From contig NZ_AUDE01000021.1 of NCBI RefSeq assembly GCF_000425305.1, positions 43,126 through 107,125 of the forward strand: a stretch of DNA of 64,000 nucleotides, read 5' to 3'. Numbering within the stretch: the first letter of the stretch is position 1; every line of letters begins with the position of its first letter. Origin of the DNA: Psychroserpens burtonensis DSM 12212. GTDB taxonomy: Bacteria > Bacteroidota > Bacteroidia > Flavobacteriales > Flavobacteriaceae. The position numbers and the translations under genes were made by a program. Under the pieces are notes generated by a model. It did not search any database and was not told the DNA's origin. It saw only the letters and a list, made by a program, of their open reading frames with translations. This document shows, in pieces, positions 7,951 through 16,956 of this stretch.

Positions 7951-10434
7951 ATGTTTGTACTAAAAAGAGACGGTCGAAAAGAGCCGATAATGTTTGACAA
8001 AATTACAGCGAGAGTTCGTAAATTATGTTATGGCCTTAATGAACTTGTTGATCCTATAAAAGTAGCCATGCGTGTTATTGATGGTTTATACGATGGTGTA
8101 ACCACGAGTGAATTAGACAACTTAGCTGCTGAGCAAGCCGCAACAATGACGACTGCTCATCCAGATTACGCACGTTTAGCTGCGCGTATTTCTGTCTCTA
8201 ACTTGCATAAAAACACAAAAAAGACCTTTAGTGAGGTCATGACAGATTTATACACATACGTCAACCCAAGAAATGGTAAAAAAGCACCACTTTTAAGTGA
8301 CGAGGTTTATAAAGTAATCATAGATAATAAAGATAAATTAGATTCTTCTATCATCTATAACCGTGATTTTAGTTATGATTACTTTGGCTTTAAAACCTTA
8401 GAGCGTTCATACCTTTTAAAATTGAACGGTCAAATTGCTGAGCGACCACAACACATGTTAATGAGAGTATCTATTGGTATTCACCTTAATGATTTAGAGT
8501 CTGCCCTTGAGACATACGAGCTCATGTCTAAAAAATTCTTTACACACGCTACACCTACACTATTTAACTCAGGCACACCAAAGCCTCAAATGTCATCTTG
8601 TTTTCTTTTAACAATGAAAGATGATAGTATTGACGGTATTTACGATACGCTAAAACAGACTGCTAAAATTTCCCAATCTGCTGGTGGTATAGGATTATCT
8701 ATTCACAATGTTAGAGCAACAGGAAGTTACATCGCGGGAACTAACGGAACAAGTAATGGTATTGTACCAATGCTTAAAGTATTTAATGATACGGCACGTT
8801 ATGTAGATCAAGGAGGCGGAAAACGTAAAGGAAGTTTTGCCATGTATATAGAGCCTTGGCATGCAGACATTATGAGTTTTTTAGATCTTAGGAAAAACCA
8901 TGGTGCTGAAGAAATGCGTGCTCGTGATTTATTCTACGCCATGTGGATGCCAGATTTATTCATGAAACGTGTACAAGAAGATGGACCATGGACATTAATG
9001 TGTCCTAATGAATGTCCTGGATTATGTGATGTGCACTCTGAAGAATTTGAAGCACTTTATGCAAAATATGAAACGGAAGGAAAAGGTCGCAAAACTATAA
9101 AAGCACGTGAACTTTGGGAAAAAATATTAGAATCTCAAATTGAAACTGGCACACCTTACATGTTGTACAAAGATGCAGCAAACCGTAAGTCTAATCAGAA
9201 AAATTTAGGAACAATACGTTCGTCTAACCTATGTACAGAAATCATGGAGTATACCTCTCCAGACGAGGTTGCTGTTTGTAATTTAGCGTCTATTGCCTTA
9301 CCTATGTTCATAAAGAATGGTGAGTTTGATCACAAGGAATTATTTAGAATTACAAAGCGCGTTACTAAGAACTTAAACCGAGTTATTGATCGTAATTATT
9401 ATCCTGTAATTGAAGCTGAATATTCTAATTTAAAACACAGACCAATTGGTTTAGGTGTTCAAGGTTTGGCAGATACCTTTATTAAACTACGTATGCCTTT
9501 TACTAGCGACGAAGCTAAAACCTTAAATCAAGAAATTTTTGAAACGTTGTACTATGCTGCAGTCACTGCAAGTATGGAAGAAGCGAAAGCTGACGGCCCT
9601 TATGAGTCTTATGAAGGCTCCCCAATAAGCAAAGGTCAATTTCAACACAACTTATGGAATATCCAAGAGGACACCTTAAGTGGCCGTTGGGATTGGGATA
9701 AATTAAGAAAAGAAGTTTCTAAACATGGTGTTCGTAACTCATTATTAGTTGCGCCTATGCCTACTGCATCAACGTCGCAAATTCTTGGTAACAATGAATG
9801 CTTTGAGCCTTATACATCTAATATTTATACGCGACGTGTATTGTCTGGTGAGTTTATTGTTGTGAATAAGCATTTATTAGAAGACTTAGTTGAACTTGGT
9901 TTATGGAATGATGAACTTAAAAATGAGATCATGCGTGCTAATGGTTCTATACAAGGTGTAGCTAATATTCCTCAAGATATTAAGGAGTTGTACAAAACAG
10001 TTTGGGAGCTTAGCATGAAAGATATTATAGACATGTCTCGTCAAAGAGGCTACTTTATAGATCAGTCACAATCCTTAAACTTGTTCCTAGAAGGTGCTAC
10101 AATGGCTAAGTTGACGTCAATGCATTTCTATGCTTGGAAGAGCGGATTAAAAACAGGAATGTACTACTTACGTACTAAGAGTGCCGTTGATGCTAAGAAA
10201 ATCACTGTAACTAGAGAAGTAAAAGCTGAGCCTATTGCAGAACCTGTAGTTGCTGCTGTAGAAGTAGATGCTGCTGAACAACAGCAACAAAAAGCTGCAG
10301 ATACTGCTGCTAAATTTGCAAATAAAATTGCGAAAAAAGTTGAAACAGAACCAATGACTGCAGAAGAAATGAAAGCATTAATTACGCAAGCTAAAGAGGC
10401 TGAAGGTGATGATTGCTTGATGTGTGGGTCTTAA
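7951..10434 (+). CDS. nrdA: Ribonucleoside-diphosphate reductase, class Ia alpha subunit
   Basis: An 827-residue catalytic subunit. An ATP-cone allosteric domain lies at about residues 1-95 ([17 protein letters not shown]). The catalytic barrel has the redox cysteine in MSSCFLL, the active-site trio Asn-Cys-Glu in SNLCTEI, and the second redox cysteine in VCNLAS. A linker rich in Ala, Glu and Gln (about 750-815) leads to the C-terminal CLMCGS, the cysteine pair that shuttles electrons from thioredoxin or glutaredoxin. The presence of the ATP cone suggests dATP feedback control. Partner of nrdB upstream; a strong terminator follows. Confidence 0.97.
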   Translation: MFVLKRDGRKEPIMFDKITARVRKLCYGLNELVDPIKVAMRVIDGLYDGVTTSELDNLAAEQAATMTTAHPDYARLAARISVSNLHKNTKKTFSEVMTDLYTYVNPRNGKKAPLLSDEVYKVIIDNKDKLDSSIIYNRDFSYDYFGFKTLERSYLLKLNGQIAERPQHMLMRVSIGIHLNDLESALETYELMSKKFFTHATPTLFNSGTPKPQMSSCFLLTMKDDSIDGIYDTLKQTAKISQSAGGIGLSIHNVRATGSYIAGTNGTSNGIVPMLKVFNDTARYVDQGGGKRKGSFAMYIEPWHADIMSFLDLRKNHGAEEMRARDLFYAMWMPDLFMKRVQEDGPWTLMCPNECPGLCDVHSEEFEALYAKYETEGKGRKTIKARELWEKILESQIETGTPYMLYKDAANRKSNQKNLGTIRSSNLCTEIMEYTSPDEVAVCNLASIALPMFIKNGEFDHKELFRITKRVTKNLNRVIDRNYYPVIEAEYSNLKHRPIGLGVQGLADTFIKLRMPFTSDEAKTLNQEIFETLYYAAVTASMEEAKADGPYESYEGSPISKGQFQHNLWNIQEDTLSGRWDWDKLRKEVSKHGVRNSLLVAPMPTASTSQILGNNECFEPYTSNIYTRRVLSGEFIVVNKHLLEDLVELGLWNDELKNEIMRANGSIQGVANIPQDIKELYKTVWELSMKDIIDMSRQRGYFIDQSQSLNLFLEGATMAKLTSMHFYAWKSGLKTGMYYLRTKSAVDAKKITVTREVKAEPIAEPVVAAVEVDAAEQQQQKAADTAAKFANKIAKKVETEPMTAEEMKALITQAKEAEGDDCLMCGS

Positions 10435-10453
10435 AAACCTTTTTATTAATTAA

Positions 10454-10494
10454 GAAAAAGCATTTCGATAATTATATATCGAGATGCTTTTTTT
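10454..10494 (+). terminator. Terminator of the nrd genes
   Basis: AAAAGCATTTCGATA pairs with TATCGAGATGCTTTT around a short A/T loop and is followed by a T run. It lies 20 bp after nrdA. The T run overlaps an apparent early start of the next frame, which argues for that gene starting later. Confidence 0.85.
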
Positions 10495-10525
10495 ATGTTT
10501 AAGTATTCCAAACTATTCTCTAACC

Positions 10526-11035
10526 ATGGACGAAGACACATTTAAGATCACTCAAGATCTCTTAGCTAGCAAAGGGCAACGCTTTCTTCACCATATTATA
10601 GATTCAATTCCGCAATACGGATTTATGTATGCTTTATCTTATGGCTTTTTCTATCTGGGAGAGTTCACTGGTAATTACCAGCTAAATGATTACTGGAATA
10701 ATATGTCTGAAATAGAAGACTTAATTATAAGTTACCTATTCATGTTTATGTATTACTTCTTAATGGAAAAATACACCTCCAAAACACTAGGAAAATATGC
10801 AACAAATACCATGGTAATATCTATTGATGGGAGAGAACCAACAACAAAACAATTAGTTCAAAGAAGCTTTAGTAGATGGATTCCCTTTGATGCGCTTTCT
10901 TTTTTAGGCACAAATGGAAGAGGTTGGCATGACTCTATTGCAAATTGTTATGTTGTAAAAGCAGATAAATTTAATGAGAAAAAGAACGCCATAATTGAAT
11001 TAGAACAAATAGGGCAAATAGGTGAAGACGCTTAA
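10526..11035 (+). CDS. RDD family membrane protein (copy 1)
   Basis: A 169-residue protein from the ATG at 10526 (MDEDTFKITQD); an upstream TTG-type extension would start inside the terminator and was rejected. It opens with LLASKGQRFLHHIIDS, matching the RDD motif region (R-x(n)-D). Membrane segments follow around residues 30-50 and 68-90, then KTLGKYATNTMV and RGWHDSIANCYVV, both typical of RDD proteins. A second copy lies at 13394. Function of the family is poorly known; some members are proposed transporters. Both copies end in the same G(Q/R)IGE signature. Confidence 0.75.
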   Translation: MDEDTFKITQDLLASKGQRFLHHIIDSIPQYGFMYALSYGFFYLGEFTGNYQLNDYWNNMSEIEDLIISYLFMFMYYFLMEKYTSKTLGKYATNTMVISIDGREPTTKQLVQRSFSRWIPFDALSFLGTNGRGWHDSIANCYVVKADKFNEKKNAIIELEQIGQIGEDA

Positions 11036-11078
11036 ACATGTTCGTTTCATTACTTTATTATCAATACCATATTTAGAA

Positions 11079-11741
11079 TTACAAAAAGAAGTAAGTCAAT
11101 CCAAATGTAAAATAAGAATCTTGTCCTTCAATTTCATCTCTTAAACCAACTATAGGAGCTTGTCTATACGGGTCTGTAAGACCATGATAATATTTAAGAT
11201 TAGCCATTATAATCTCATCATACTGCACGCAAAGCCCTACCGCTGCAAATACATTAAAAGAAACCTCTTCATTAGCTGAGTCGAATGCCAAATCATTAGG
11301 TGATGCGTATAATGGATCTAAAACATAAGTCTCTTTAGACTCATCATTCAAATTGAATTCATGGATAAAATTCAAAGAGGCTCCCGCATTAAATCCAAAT
11401 TTGAAATAATTGACCTCATAAAAGAAATAATTGAAAGTCATAGGTATACTAAACTCCTGCAAATTGAATTTTAAATCCTCAGGCTCTGCAAGCTCATTCT
11501 CTCTACCAACAAATTTTACATTATGATAATTAAAGTTGAACTCTAAAACAAATGTGAAATTTTCATTAAACTCTGAAACACTCATAGCTCCAATTGTAAA
11601 ACCAGTACCAGATTTTGAAGATAATAAATTAGTATCTGTGATATAATTTGTAGCCCCTAAAGTAAGTCCAAATTTGCCATCGTATTGAGCTAAAGCTAAC
11701 CATGAAGACAAAAAGAGTAAAATCGTGAAATAATATTTCAT
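11079..11741 (-). CDS. Outer membrane beta-barrel protein (porin/PorT-like family)
   Basis: A 220-residue protein with a signal peptide (MKYYFTILLFLSSWLALAQ) and alternating amphipathic strands throughout (FVLEFNFNYHNV, FKFGFNAGASLNF, VFAAVGLCVQY, YFTFGLTYFF). It ends in the aromatic residues usual for outer-membrane barrels. The size fits the OMP_b-brl_2 family, common in Bacteroidota. Ligand unknown. It lies between two RDD genes and is divergent from the lipoprotein gene at 11803. Confidence 0.7.
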   Translation of the reverse strand: MKYYFTILLFLSSWLALAQYDGKFGLTLGATNYITDTNLLSSKSGTGFTIGAMSVSEFNENFTFVLEFNFNYHNVKFVGRENELAEPEDLKFNLQEFSIPMTFNYFFYEVNYFKFGFNAGASLNFIHEFNLNDESKETYVLDPLYASPNDLAFDSANEEVSFNVFAAVGLCVQYDEIIMANLKYYHGLTDPYRQAPIVGLRDEIEGQDSYFTFGLTYFFL

Positions 11742-11802
11742 TAGTTGAGTTTGAGTTTTAGCAAATATATATAATTACTATATTTGTCAGAAATATTATA
11801 CA

Positions 11803-12588
11803 ATGAAAAAATTATTGTTTATCTCCTTATGTTTTTTGGTCTTTGGCTGTGAAATTGAGAATATAAGCTCGACTGCTCCTTATATGATTACTTACGCGCC
11901 AGAAAGTATTTTAACGAATACTGCTAATTTAAGTGGAAAAGTATTAGGAGAAGGCGGAAGCAATATTACAGAATATGGTATCGTTTGGAGTGAAACATTC
12001 CCTCCTAACATTAACGATACAAAACGTATTGAAGGTGAACGTATAGGTTTTTTTAGCACTAATTATACTGATTTCAATGCCAACACAACATATTATTGTG
12101 CCTCTTACGGAATCAACGAGATTGGTGTAGCTTATGGTCAAATCTTTGAGTTTACAACTACGAGCGAGCCTGCTTGCGAACCAACTATAGACAATTATAT
12201 AGATCTAGGTCAAAGCAACATTATAATTGATACGGTTGATTATGAAAACCCGTCTGGATTTAATGATGGCAATGTCCAATTTGAAACCAATACTTGGACG
12301 TCTGCATTACGAATGAAACTACGATTTAATGAAATAGATGGAAATTTCCCTTTAACGGGTGAGTACACTACAGTTTTTGAGTATGATAATCAATCAACAA
12401 AATCAAATGGCGAAATAGTTGTATCTATTACAGATTTTGGATCTGGGAGTTTAGGCGGAGGATATGCACAGGCAGAACAAAAAGTTTATGTAGAGAATGA
12501 TGGTTCAGATAATATCACCTTTATATTTTGTGGTGTTACCGTAAGTGATGACTATGAGCTAACAGGAAAGTTCACTTATAACCCTTAA
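11803..12588 (+). CDS. Lipoprotein with fibronectin-type-III-like domain
   Basis: A 261-residue lipoprotein. The signal peptide ends at a lipobox with Cys16 (LVFGC). Residues 28-120 hold a Bacteroidota Fn3-like repeat (GSNITEYGIVWSET, then TTYYCASYGINEIG and FEFTTTS), with a C-terminal beta-rich part of unknown family. It probably sits on the outer membrane. TATATTTG at 11779-11786 fits a -7 promoter element, though the expected -33 is only TTTT. No catalytic motif. Confidence 0.65.
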   Translation: MKKLLFISLCFLVFGCEIENISSTAPYMITYAPESILTNTANLSGKVLGEGGSNITEYGIVWSETFPPNINDTKRIEGERIGFFSTNYTDFNANTTYYCASYGINEIGVAYGQIFEFTTTSEPACEPTIDNYIDLGQSNIIIDTVDYENPSGFNDGNVQFETNTWTSALRMKLRFNEIDGNFPLTGEYTTVFEYDNQSTKSNGEIVVSITDFGSGSLGGGYAQAEQKVYVENDGSDNITFIFCGVTVSDDYELTGKFTYNP

Positions 12589-12591
12589 ATC

Positions 12592-13308
12592 TTACTTTTT
12601 TAAAACATCTGTACCTAAATACTCATCGTCTTTATTATAATACCAGGCTCTGTTTTTAGGCATTTTAATGGCATTTATAGTTTCTGTTGCGGTTAGAAGG
12701 ATATATTCTCCACTATCGGATTTTGACCTACCATTCTCATCTGTTTTAAAAAATTGATAGATTTCCATAGCACAGGTCTTTGCATCAAAATACCAATTAT
12801 CACTCCCTATACTTTTATCATAGCTAAAACTTAAAACGAGATATTCTTTTCCCATAAAGGTTTTACGCTCAATCGTATCATTAATGTTCGCACCTTCATC
12901 TTTCAATTTAATTGGTAATCCGTAGAGATAGGTATAGTAATTTTTATACAACGTGGCTCTGTCACAACTCAAGTTATAGGTTTTAATGTTTACTTCGGAA
13001 ATATCTGCTGAACCATTTAATTTGATGGAATATTACGTTTTTTATAGGGTATATTCTGTAGTGACTGTATCTCGTTTGGTCTGGATATAAAAATATTCTG
13101 AAGGTAAATTAATGATAATTTTACTCTCACGACTTGCGTTGTTTGGAGTTTCCATAGTGACAAATAATTCGCCCTTAAACGTTGACCAATTATGATCTGG
13201 ATCGTGATAATTAATCGCTTTTTCTAACAGTTCTTTTCCAGTTAATTCTTAAGCAGATAGTAACTGACTAGCAAATACGGTCACAATGAATAAGAAAAAA
13301 TATTTCAT
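12592..13308 (-). pseudogene. DUF6503 family protein gene with three in-frame stops
   Basis: Read from the ATG at 13308, one frame encodes a signal peptide (MKYFFLFIVTVFASQLLSA), then TAA at 13249-13251 exactly where the usual Gln would follow. It continues ELTGKELLEKAINYHDP, TFKGELFVTMETP and so on to stops at 13042-13044 and 13033-13035, then resumes with LNGSADIS and runs to 12592 (YYTYLYGLPIKLKDEG, AWYYNKDDEYLGTD). The arrangement is that of a full DUF6503 protein of about 238 residues, with no frameshift. The first stop is one C-to-T change (CAA to TAA). Only the 126-residue tail remains open, with no signal peptide. Confidence 0.85.
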
Positions 13309-13393
13309 TCTATAAAATTTATCATACTAAGTTAAACTATTTAAGATTAAACTAAGAGTATTATATTTGAGATTCATTAACCAAAACCAACCT

Positions 13394-13900
13394 ATGAACC
13401 CAATTAAATATACAGTCACGACAGATATCTTAGCAACCAAAGGCATGAGATTCGCAAATTTTATAATCGATTATATAGTGCAAATTATCCTTGGAGTTGC
13501 CATAGGCATGGTTATTGGAGTGGTATCAGAACTAACAGGAAGCTATGGACTTTATGATCTAGTCGTAGAGACAGAAGGTCGATTATCTGACTATATTTTT
13601 GGAGCAGTCATTTTGATTGTATACTATCTCATCATTGAAACACTTACGGCACGCTCTTTAGGAAAGTATATTACAAATACAAAAGTCGTCCTCTACGATG
13701 GCTCAAAACCAACATTTAATGAAATTTTAGTGCGTACGCTATGTCGCATTATTCCTTTCGAACAGTTTTCTTTTCTAGGCGATGTCGGCAAGGGTTGGCA
13801 CGATTCTATCTCAAAAACTTACGTTGTAGATAACGCAAAATTTGAATCTCAAAAAGCCACATTTGAAGGTTTAGATGAAATTGGAAGAATTGGTGAATAA
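13394..13900 (+). CDS. RDD family membrane protein (copy 2)
   Basis: A 168-residue paralogue of the protein at 10526, started at the ATG at 13394 (MNPIKYTVTTDILATKGMRF); a TTG nine codons upstream is less likely. It has the same order of motifs: an RFANFIIDY opening helix, GAVILIVYYLIIE membrane segment, SLGKYITNTKV, GKGWHDSISKTYVV and the final GRIGE. Two to three membrane spans. Role unknown. The two RDD genes were probably neighbours before the block 11036-13366 appeared between them. Confidence 0.75.
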   Translation: MNPIKYTVTTDILATKGMRFANFIIDYIVQIILGVAIGMVIGVVSELTGSYGLYDLVVETEGRLSDYIFGAVILIVYYLIIETLTARSLGKYITNTKVVLYDGSKPTFNEILVRTLCRIIPFEQFSFLGDVGKGWHDSISKTYVVDNAKFESQKATFEGLDEIGRIGE

Positions 13901-13916
13901 AACTGGGTAACGCTAC

Positions 13917-13950
13917 AAAAAAAAGACCATCTAATAGATGGTCTTTTTTT
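13917..13950. terminator. Bidirectional terminator between RDD copy 2 and the PiT gene
   Basis: Eight As, GACCATC, a TAATA loop, GATGGTC and seven Ts form a symmetric hairpin that can end transcription in both directions. It separates two convergent genes. Confidence 0.85.
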
Positions 13951-16234
13951 ATTCTTCTTCTTCAGGACTTAATCCTGGAAGTCTAGCAGGCTCTATCTTA
14001 CTATCATGGGCATCATGATACTCTTCTAAAAGACTCATAGTTGCTTTTAATAAATCTTTAGTTTCTAGTAATAAACTAAAATAGAGTGTCGTGTTCTTTG
14101 GACTAGATTCATCTGTTCGTGTGCGCTCAACTTGCTTATGTATTTTTTCAGTTACCATGCTCATAATATCGCCCTTCTCTTTAAGAATAATACCAATATC
14201 TTCAAATGAATTGTTATCAAATGCTGCCTTAATGTTCGCAAACATAATCTCCATAGCCTCATCAATCTCTTTAAGTTCTTTAATTTGACTAAACTTTAAT
14301 TTCTTGTGGTTATTATTAATGTGCTTGTAACTCACATTAGATATATAGTCTAAAGACTGAGCCATATCCTGTAAATATCCTAAAATATTGATATAGAAAT
14401 TACTTGCAGATACACTTGGTTCTTCAAGATTTTTAATAAAGTAGAAAATATTATCTCGTAAATCATCAATTTCTGAAGATAGCTTATTAATGTTTTTCTT
14501 ATTCTTTTTAAGCAGTTTTAGATTTTGAGTTGCTAAACCATTAATAGCACTCGTATAAATTTTATTTCCGCGTTTTACAACGTTAGAAATATTACTTGCA
14601 CTTTCAACGATAACACCTTGGGTAGAACTGCTTTCTGCTTTTTGAAGTGTATCCACTTCTTTTTGTTCTTTAGAACTTTTACGATGACTTAAGTAATTCT
14701 TTATTAATAATACAGCAGCTAACACTAAAAGACCAGTAAGTGCGTAGCCTCTTCCGTAGAATAAAACGAGAGCCATAATCGCAGCTGCTACAAAAGCACT
14801 AAATGCTGTAAAAAACCATCCTCCAATCACATTCAAAACGCCAGCGACTCTATATACCGCACTTTCACTTCCCCATGCTCTATCTGCCAAAGAGGTTCCC
14901 ATTGCCACCATAAATGTCACATAAGTGGTAGATAATGGTAGTTTCATAGACGTTGCTATAGATATCAACACACTTGCAACCATCAAATTAACAGCCGCTC
15001 GAACTAAATCAAACGCAGGTAAATCTTCATTTTTAGACCCAACTACAATCGGTTTCTCAAACTGGCTTTCTATGTAATCTTTAGACTTTTTTGGTAGTAA
15101 TTGATTAAAGCCTTCCGAAGCAAGCATACTTACACGCACAATACCTCTTGATAAAAAATTAGGTTCAAAACGCTCTTTTACGTTGTCTTGTCTTGATAAA
15201 TCAACAGATGTTTTAACGACCGCTTTAGCTTTACTTGAAAACCATAAAGTCATTACCATTATAAGACCTGCAATGAGTAATAAATAAGGTTGTGTTTGTA
15301 CCGCTTCTGCTAAACTTGTCATACGAAATTCTGTGGCTAATTGCCCACTAGCAACCCAATCTGTAAATGCATTATAAGCTGCAATTGGCACACCAATAAA
15401 ATTAACCAAATCATTGCCAGCAAAGGCCACAGCCAAAGCAAAGGTCCCTATAACAATGATAATCGTATAAATATTATTTTTGGTGAACCTTATGATCACG
15501 AACGAAAGCAGTGTAAATATTACAAAACTAACTCCTATAAGCTCCAAAGGACTAGTAGCAACAAACTCCTTAATCTCCGCACTCATAAATGATGCGTTTT
15601 TTACACCTTTTATTAAAATAAAATATAAAATTGAAGTCACAGCGAACCCGCTAAAGAGTGCGCCATACCAGGAAGGCTTCTCCTGAAATTTGAAACTTAG
15701 AAGTAATCGCGACACAAATTGAATTAGCGCTCCAACTGTAAATGCTACGACTACAGATAATAATATTCCTAAAATAATTTCTATGGCTTTTTCGTTATTT
15801 ATGTATTGACCTAAATCTAAAAGACTTTGATTATCGTCAGCATATATTTTTAAAATAGCAATACAAACTGAAGCTCCAAGAAGTTCAAATACAATTGAAA
15901 CTGTCGTTGATGTTGGTAATCCTAAGGTATTAAAAAAGTCCAGCAGTAAGATATCTGTAATCATAACAGCCATGAAAATAATCATGATCTCATCAAACAT
16001 AAATTCACCTGGATTAAATATACCTTTCCTGGCGACTTCCATCATACCACTTGAGGACATGGCTCCAAGAGCAACACCTAAACTAGCAACTATAATAATG
16101 GTTTTGAAAGAGACTGCTTTAGAACCTATTGCAGAATTTAGAAAATTAACAGCGTCATTACTAACACCAACTACAAGATCTGCGACTGCTAAAAACGCAA
16201 GTGCAATAAGCATGTAGATATATAGGTTATCCAT
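13949..16234 (-). CDS. PiT family inorganic phosphate transporter with C-terminal PhoU-like region
   Basis: A 761-residue low-affinity phosphate permease. Both halves carry the PiT signature: N-terminal VGVSNDAVNFLNSAIGSKAV and central AFAGNDLVNFIGVPIAAY. At least ten hydrophobic segments cover residues 1-510. The last 250 residues are soluble and helical (KRGNKIYTSAINGLATQNLK, KELKEIDEAMEIMF), like the PhoU/DUF47 partner proteins that are separate genes in many bacteria. Function: proton- or cation-coupled phosphate uptake across the inner membrane. A PHO-box-like repeat lies about 56 bp upstream of the start. Confidence 0.85.
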   Translation of the reverse strand: MDNLYIYMLIALAFLAVADLVVGVSNDAVNFLNSAIGSKAVSFKTIIIVASLGVALGAMSSSGMMEVARKGIFNPGEFMFDEIMIIFMAVMITDILLLDFFNTLGLPTSTTVSIVFELLGASVCIAILKIYADDNQSLLDLGQYINNEKAIEIILGILLSVVVAFTVGALIQFVSRLLLSFKFQEKPSWYGALFSGFAVTSILYFILIKGVKNASFMSAEIKEFVATSPLELIGVSFVIFTLLSFVIIRFTKNNIYTIIIVIGTFALAVAFAGNDLVNFIGVPIAAYNAFTDWVASGQLATEFRMTSLAEAVQTQPYLLLIAGLIMVMTLWFSSKAKAVVKTSVDLSRQDNVKERFEPNFLSRGIVRVSMLASEGFNQLLPKKSKDYIESQFEKPIVVGSKNEDLPAFDLVRAAVNLMVASVLISIATSMKLPLSTTYVTFMVAMGTSLADRAWGSESAVYRVAGVLNVIGGWFFTAFSAFVAAAIMALVLFYGRGYALTGLLVLAAVLLIKNYLSHRKSSKEQKEVDTLQKAESSSTQGVIVESASNISNVVKRGNKIYTSAINGLATQNLKLLKKNKKNINKLSSEIDDLRDNIFYFIKNLEEPSVSASNFYINILGYLQDMAQSLDYISNVSYKHINNNHKKLKFSQIKELKEIDEAMEIMFANIKAAFDNNSFEDIGIILKEKGDIMSMVTEKIHKQVERTRTDESSPKNTTLYFSLLLETKDLLKATMSLLEEYHDAHDSKIEPARLPGLSPEEEE

Positions 16235-16289
16235 AGAGGAATTTAAAACAATTAGTGGCTACAAATTTGATATTTTAATTCGAACTCAA

Positions 16290-16307
16290 TGTTATCTAAA
16301 TGTTATG
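16290..16307. promoter_or_regulatory. PHO-box-like direct repeat upstream of the PiT gene
   Basis: TGTTATC, TAAA, TGTTATG: two 7-base direct repeats with an 11-bp period, the architecture of PhoB/PhoP sites. It lies 56 bp upstream of the phosphate transporter start. Read in this direction it points away from that gene, which is a caveat. Confidence 0.5.
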
Positions 16308-16438
16308 TTCTTTTTAATTATTGTGATAAAACAACCATTTAAACCATGTAAAGCACTTGTTCACCTGCACCAATTCTAAAAAAATCAATTAACTATATGT
16401 TTTTTAAAATTCTATAAATCAAATACTTACGCTTACAA

Positions 16439-16467
16439 TGTTAATTTAATGTTACCTAAATGTTTGT
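16439..16467 (+). promoter_or_regulatory. Triple PHO-box-like repeat upstream of the YwqK-like gene
   Basis: TGTTAAT-TTAA-TGTTACC-TAAA-TGTTTGT: three units starting at 16439, 16450 and 16461, exactly 11 bp apart. The third unit overlaps the -33 element of the promoter, as PHO boxes replace the -35 region in Enterobacteria. The segment 16450-16480 also matches 16290-16321, so part may be a local duplication. Confidence 0.55.
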
Positions 16468-16493
16468 TCTTTGTAAATTATACTGTATATTTG
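16463..16493 (+). promoter_or_regulatory. Promoter of the YwqK-like gene
   Basis: TTTG (16463-16466), 19 bases, TATATTTG (16486-16493): a full match to the Bacteroidota consensus, 28 bp before the ATG. Confidence 0.75.
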
Positions 16494-16521
16494 TTATGTA
16501 ATCATTAACCCAAATTAAAAG

Positions 16522-16878
16522 ATGAAAAAAATATTCGCAGTTATAGTAATGTTAAGTGTAGCGCTAACATTTGCTCAAGAAAAGTCAAAAGTAGATTTAA
16601 ATAAAGATGGTGACTTGACAGTTGCGACTTATTATCACGATAATGGTGCTGTAGCACAACAAGGTGCTTTTAATAAAGAAGGTGAACTTCATGGTGTTTG
16701 GACAAGTTATACTGCTGAAGGTAATAAAGTGACCGTTGGCAACTATGTAAACGGGAATAAAGCTGGTAAGTGGTTATTTTGGTCCAATAATAAACTAAAG
16801 GAAGTAGATTACATAGATTCTAGAATAGCTAGCGTTAGCGAATGGACAGATAAAGTTCAATTAGCAATTAGTAATTAG
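16522..16878 (+). CDS. Secreted YwqK/MORN-repeat-like protein
   Basis: A 118-residue protein with a signal peptide (MKKIFAVIVMLSVALTFAQ) and short beta-hairpin repeats of the MORN_2 / YwqK type (YYHDNGAVAQQGAFNKEGE, HGVWTSYTAEGNKV, GNYVNGNKAGKWLFW). Databases often call such proteins 'toxin-antitoxin YwqK family antitoxin', but no toxin is adjacent and the signal peptide makes that role unlikely. Its promoter carries a triple PHO-box-like repeat, so it may be induced by phosphate limitation. Monocistronic, ended by a hairpin at 16903. Confidence 0.7.
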   Translation: MKKIFAVIVMLSVALTFAQEKSKVDLNKDGDLTVATYYHDNGAVAQQGAFNKEGELHGVWTSYTAEGNKVTVGNYVNGNKAGKWLFWSNNKLKEVDYIDSRIASVSEWTDKVQLAISN

Positions 16879-16902
16879 TAATTAAAAAAACGATCATATA
16901 TC

Positions 16903-16938
16903 AAAAAATCCCAACCTTAAGGCTGGGATTTTTTTTTG
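16903..16938. terminator. Bidirectional terminator
   Basis: An A run, ATCCCAACC, TTAA, GGCTGGGAT and nine Ts. It ends the YwqK-like gene and, on the other strand, the TonB receptor gene. Confidence 0.85.
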
Positions 16939-16956
16939 ACTAATTCAAAACTATGT

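Noticed and set aside
10484..10525. Earlier start for the first RDD gene
   Set aside because: It would begin within the terminator T run of nrdA; ATG 10526 fits the paralogue.
16522..16878. YwqK-like protein as an antitoxin of a toxin-antitoxin pair
   Set aside because: It has a signal peptide and no adjacent toxin candidate.
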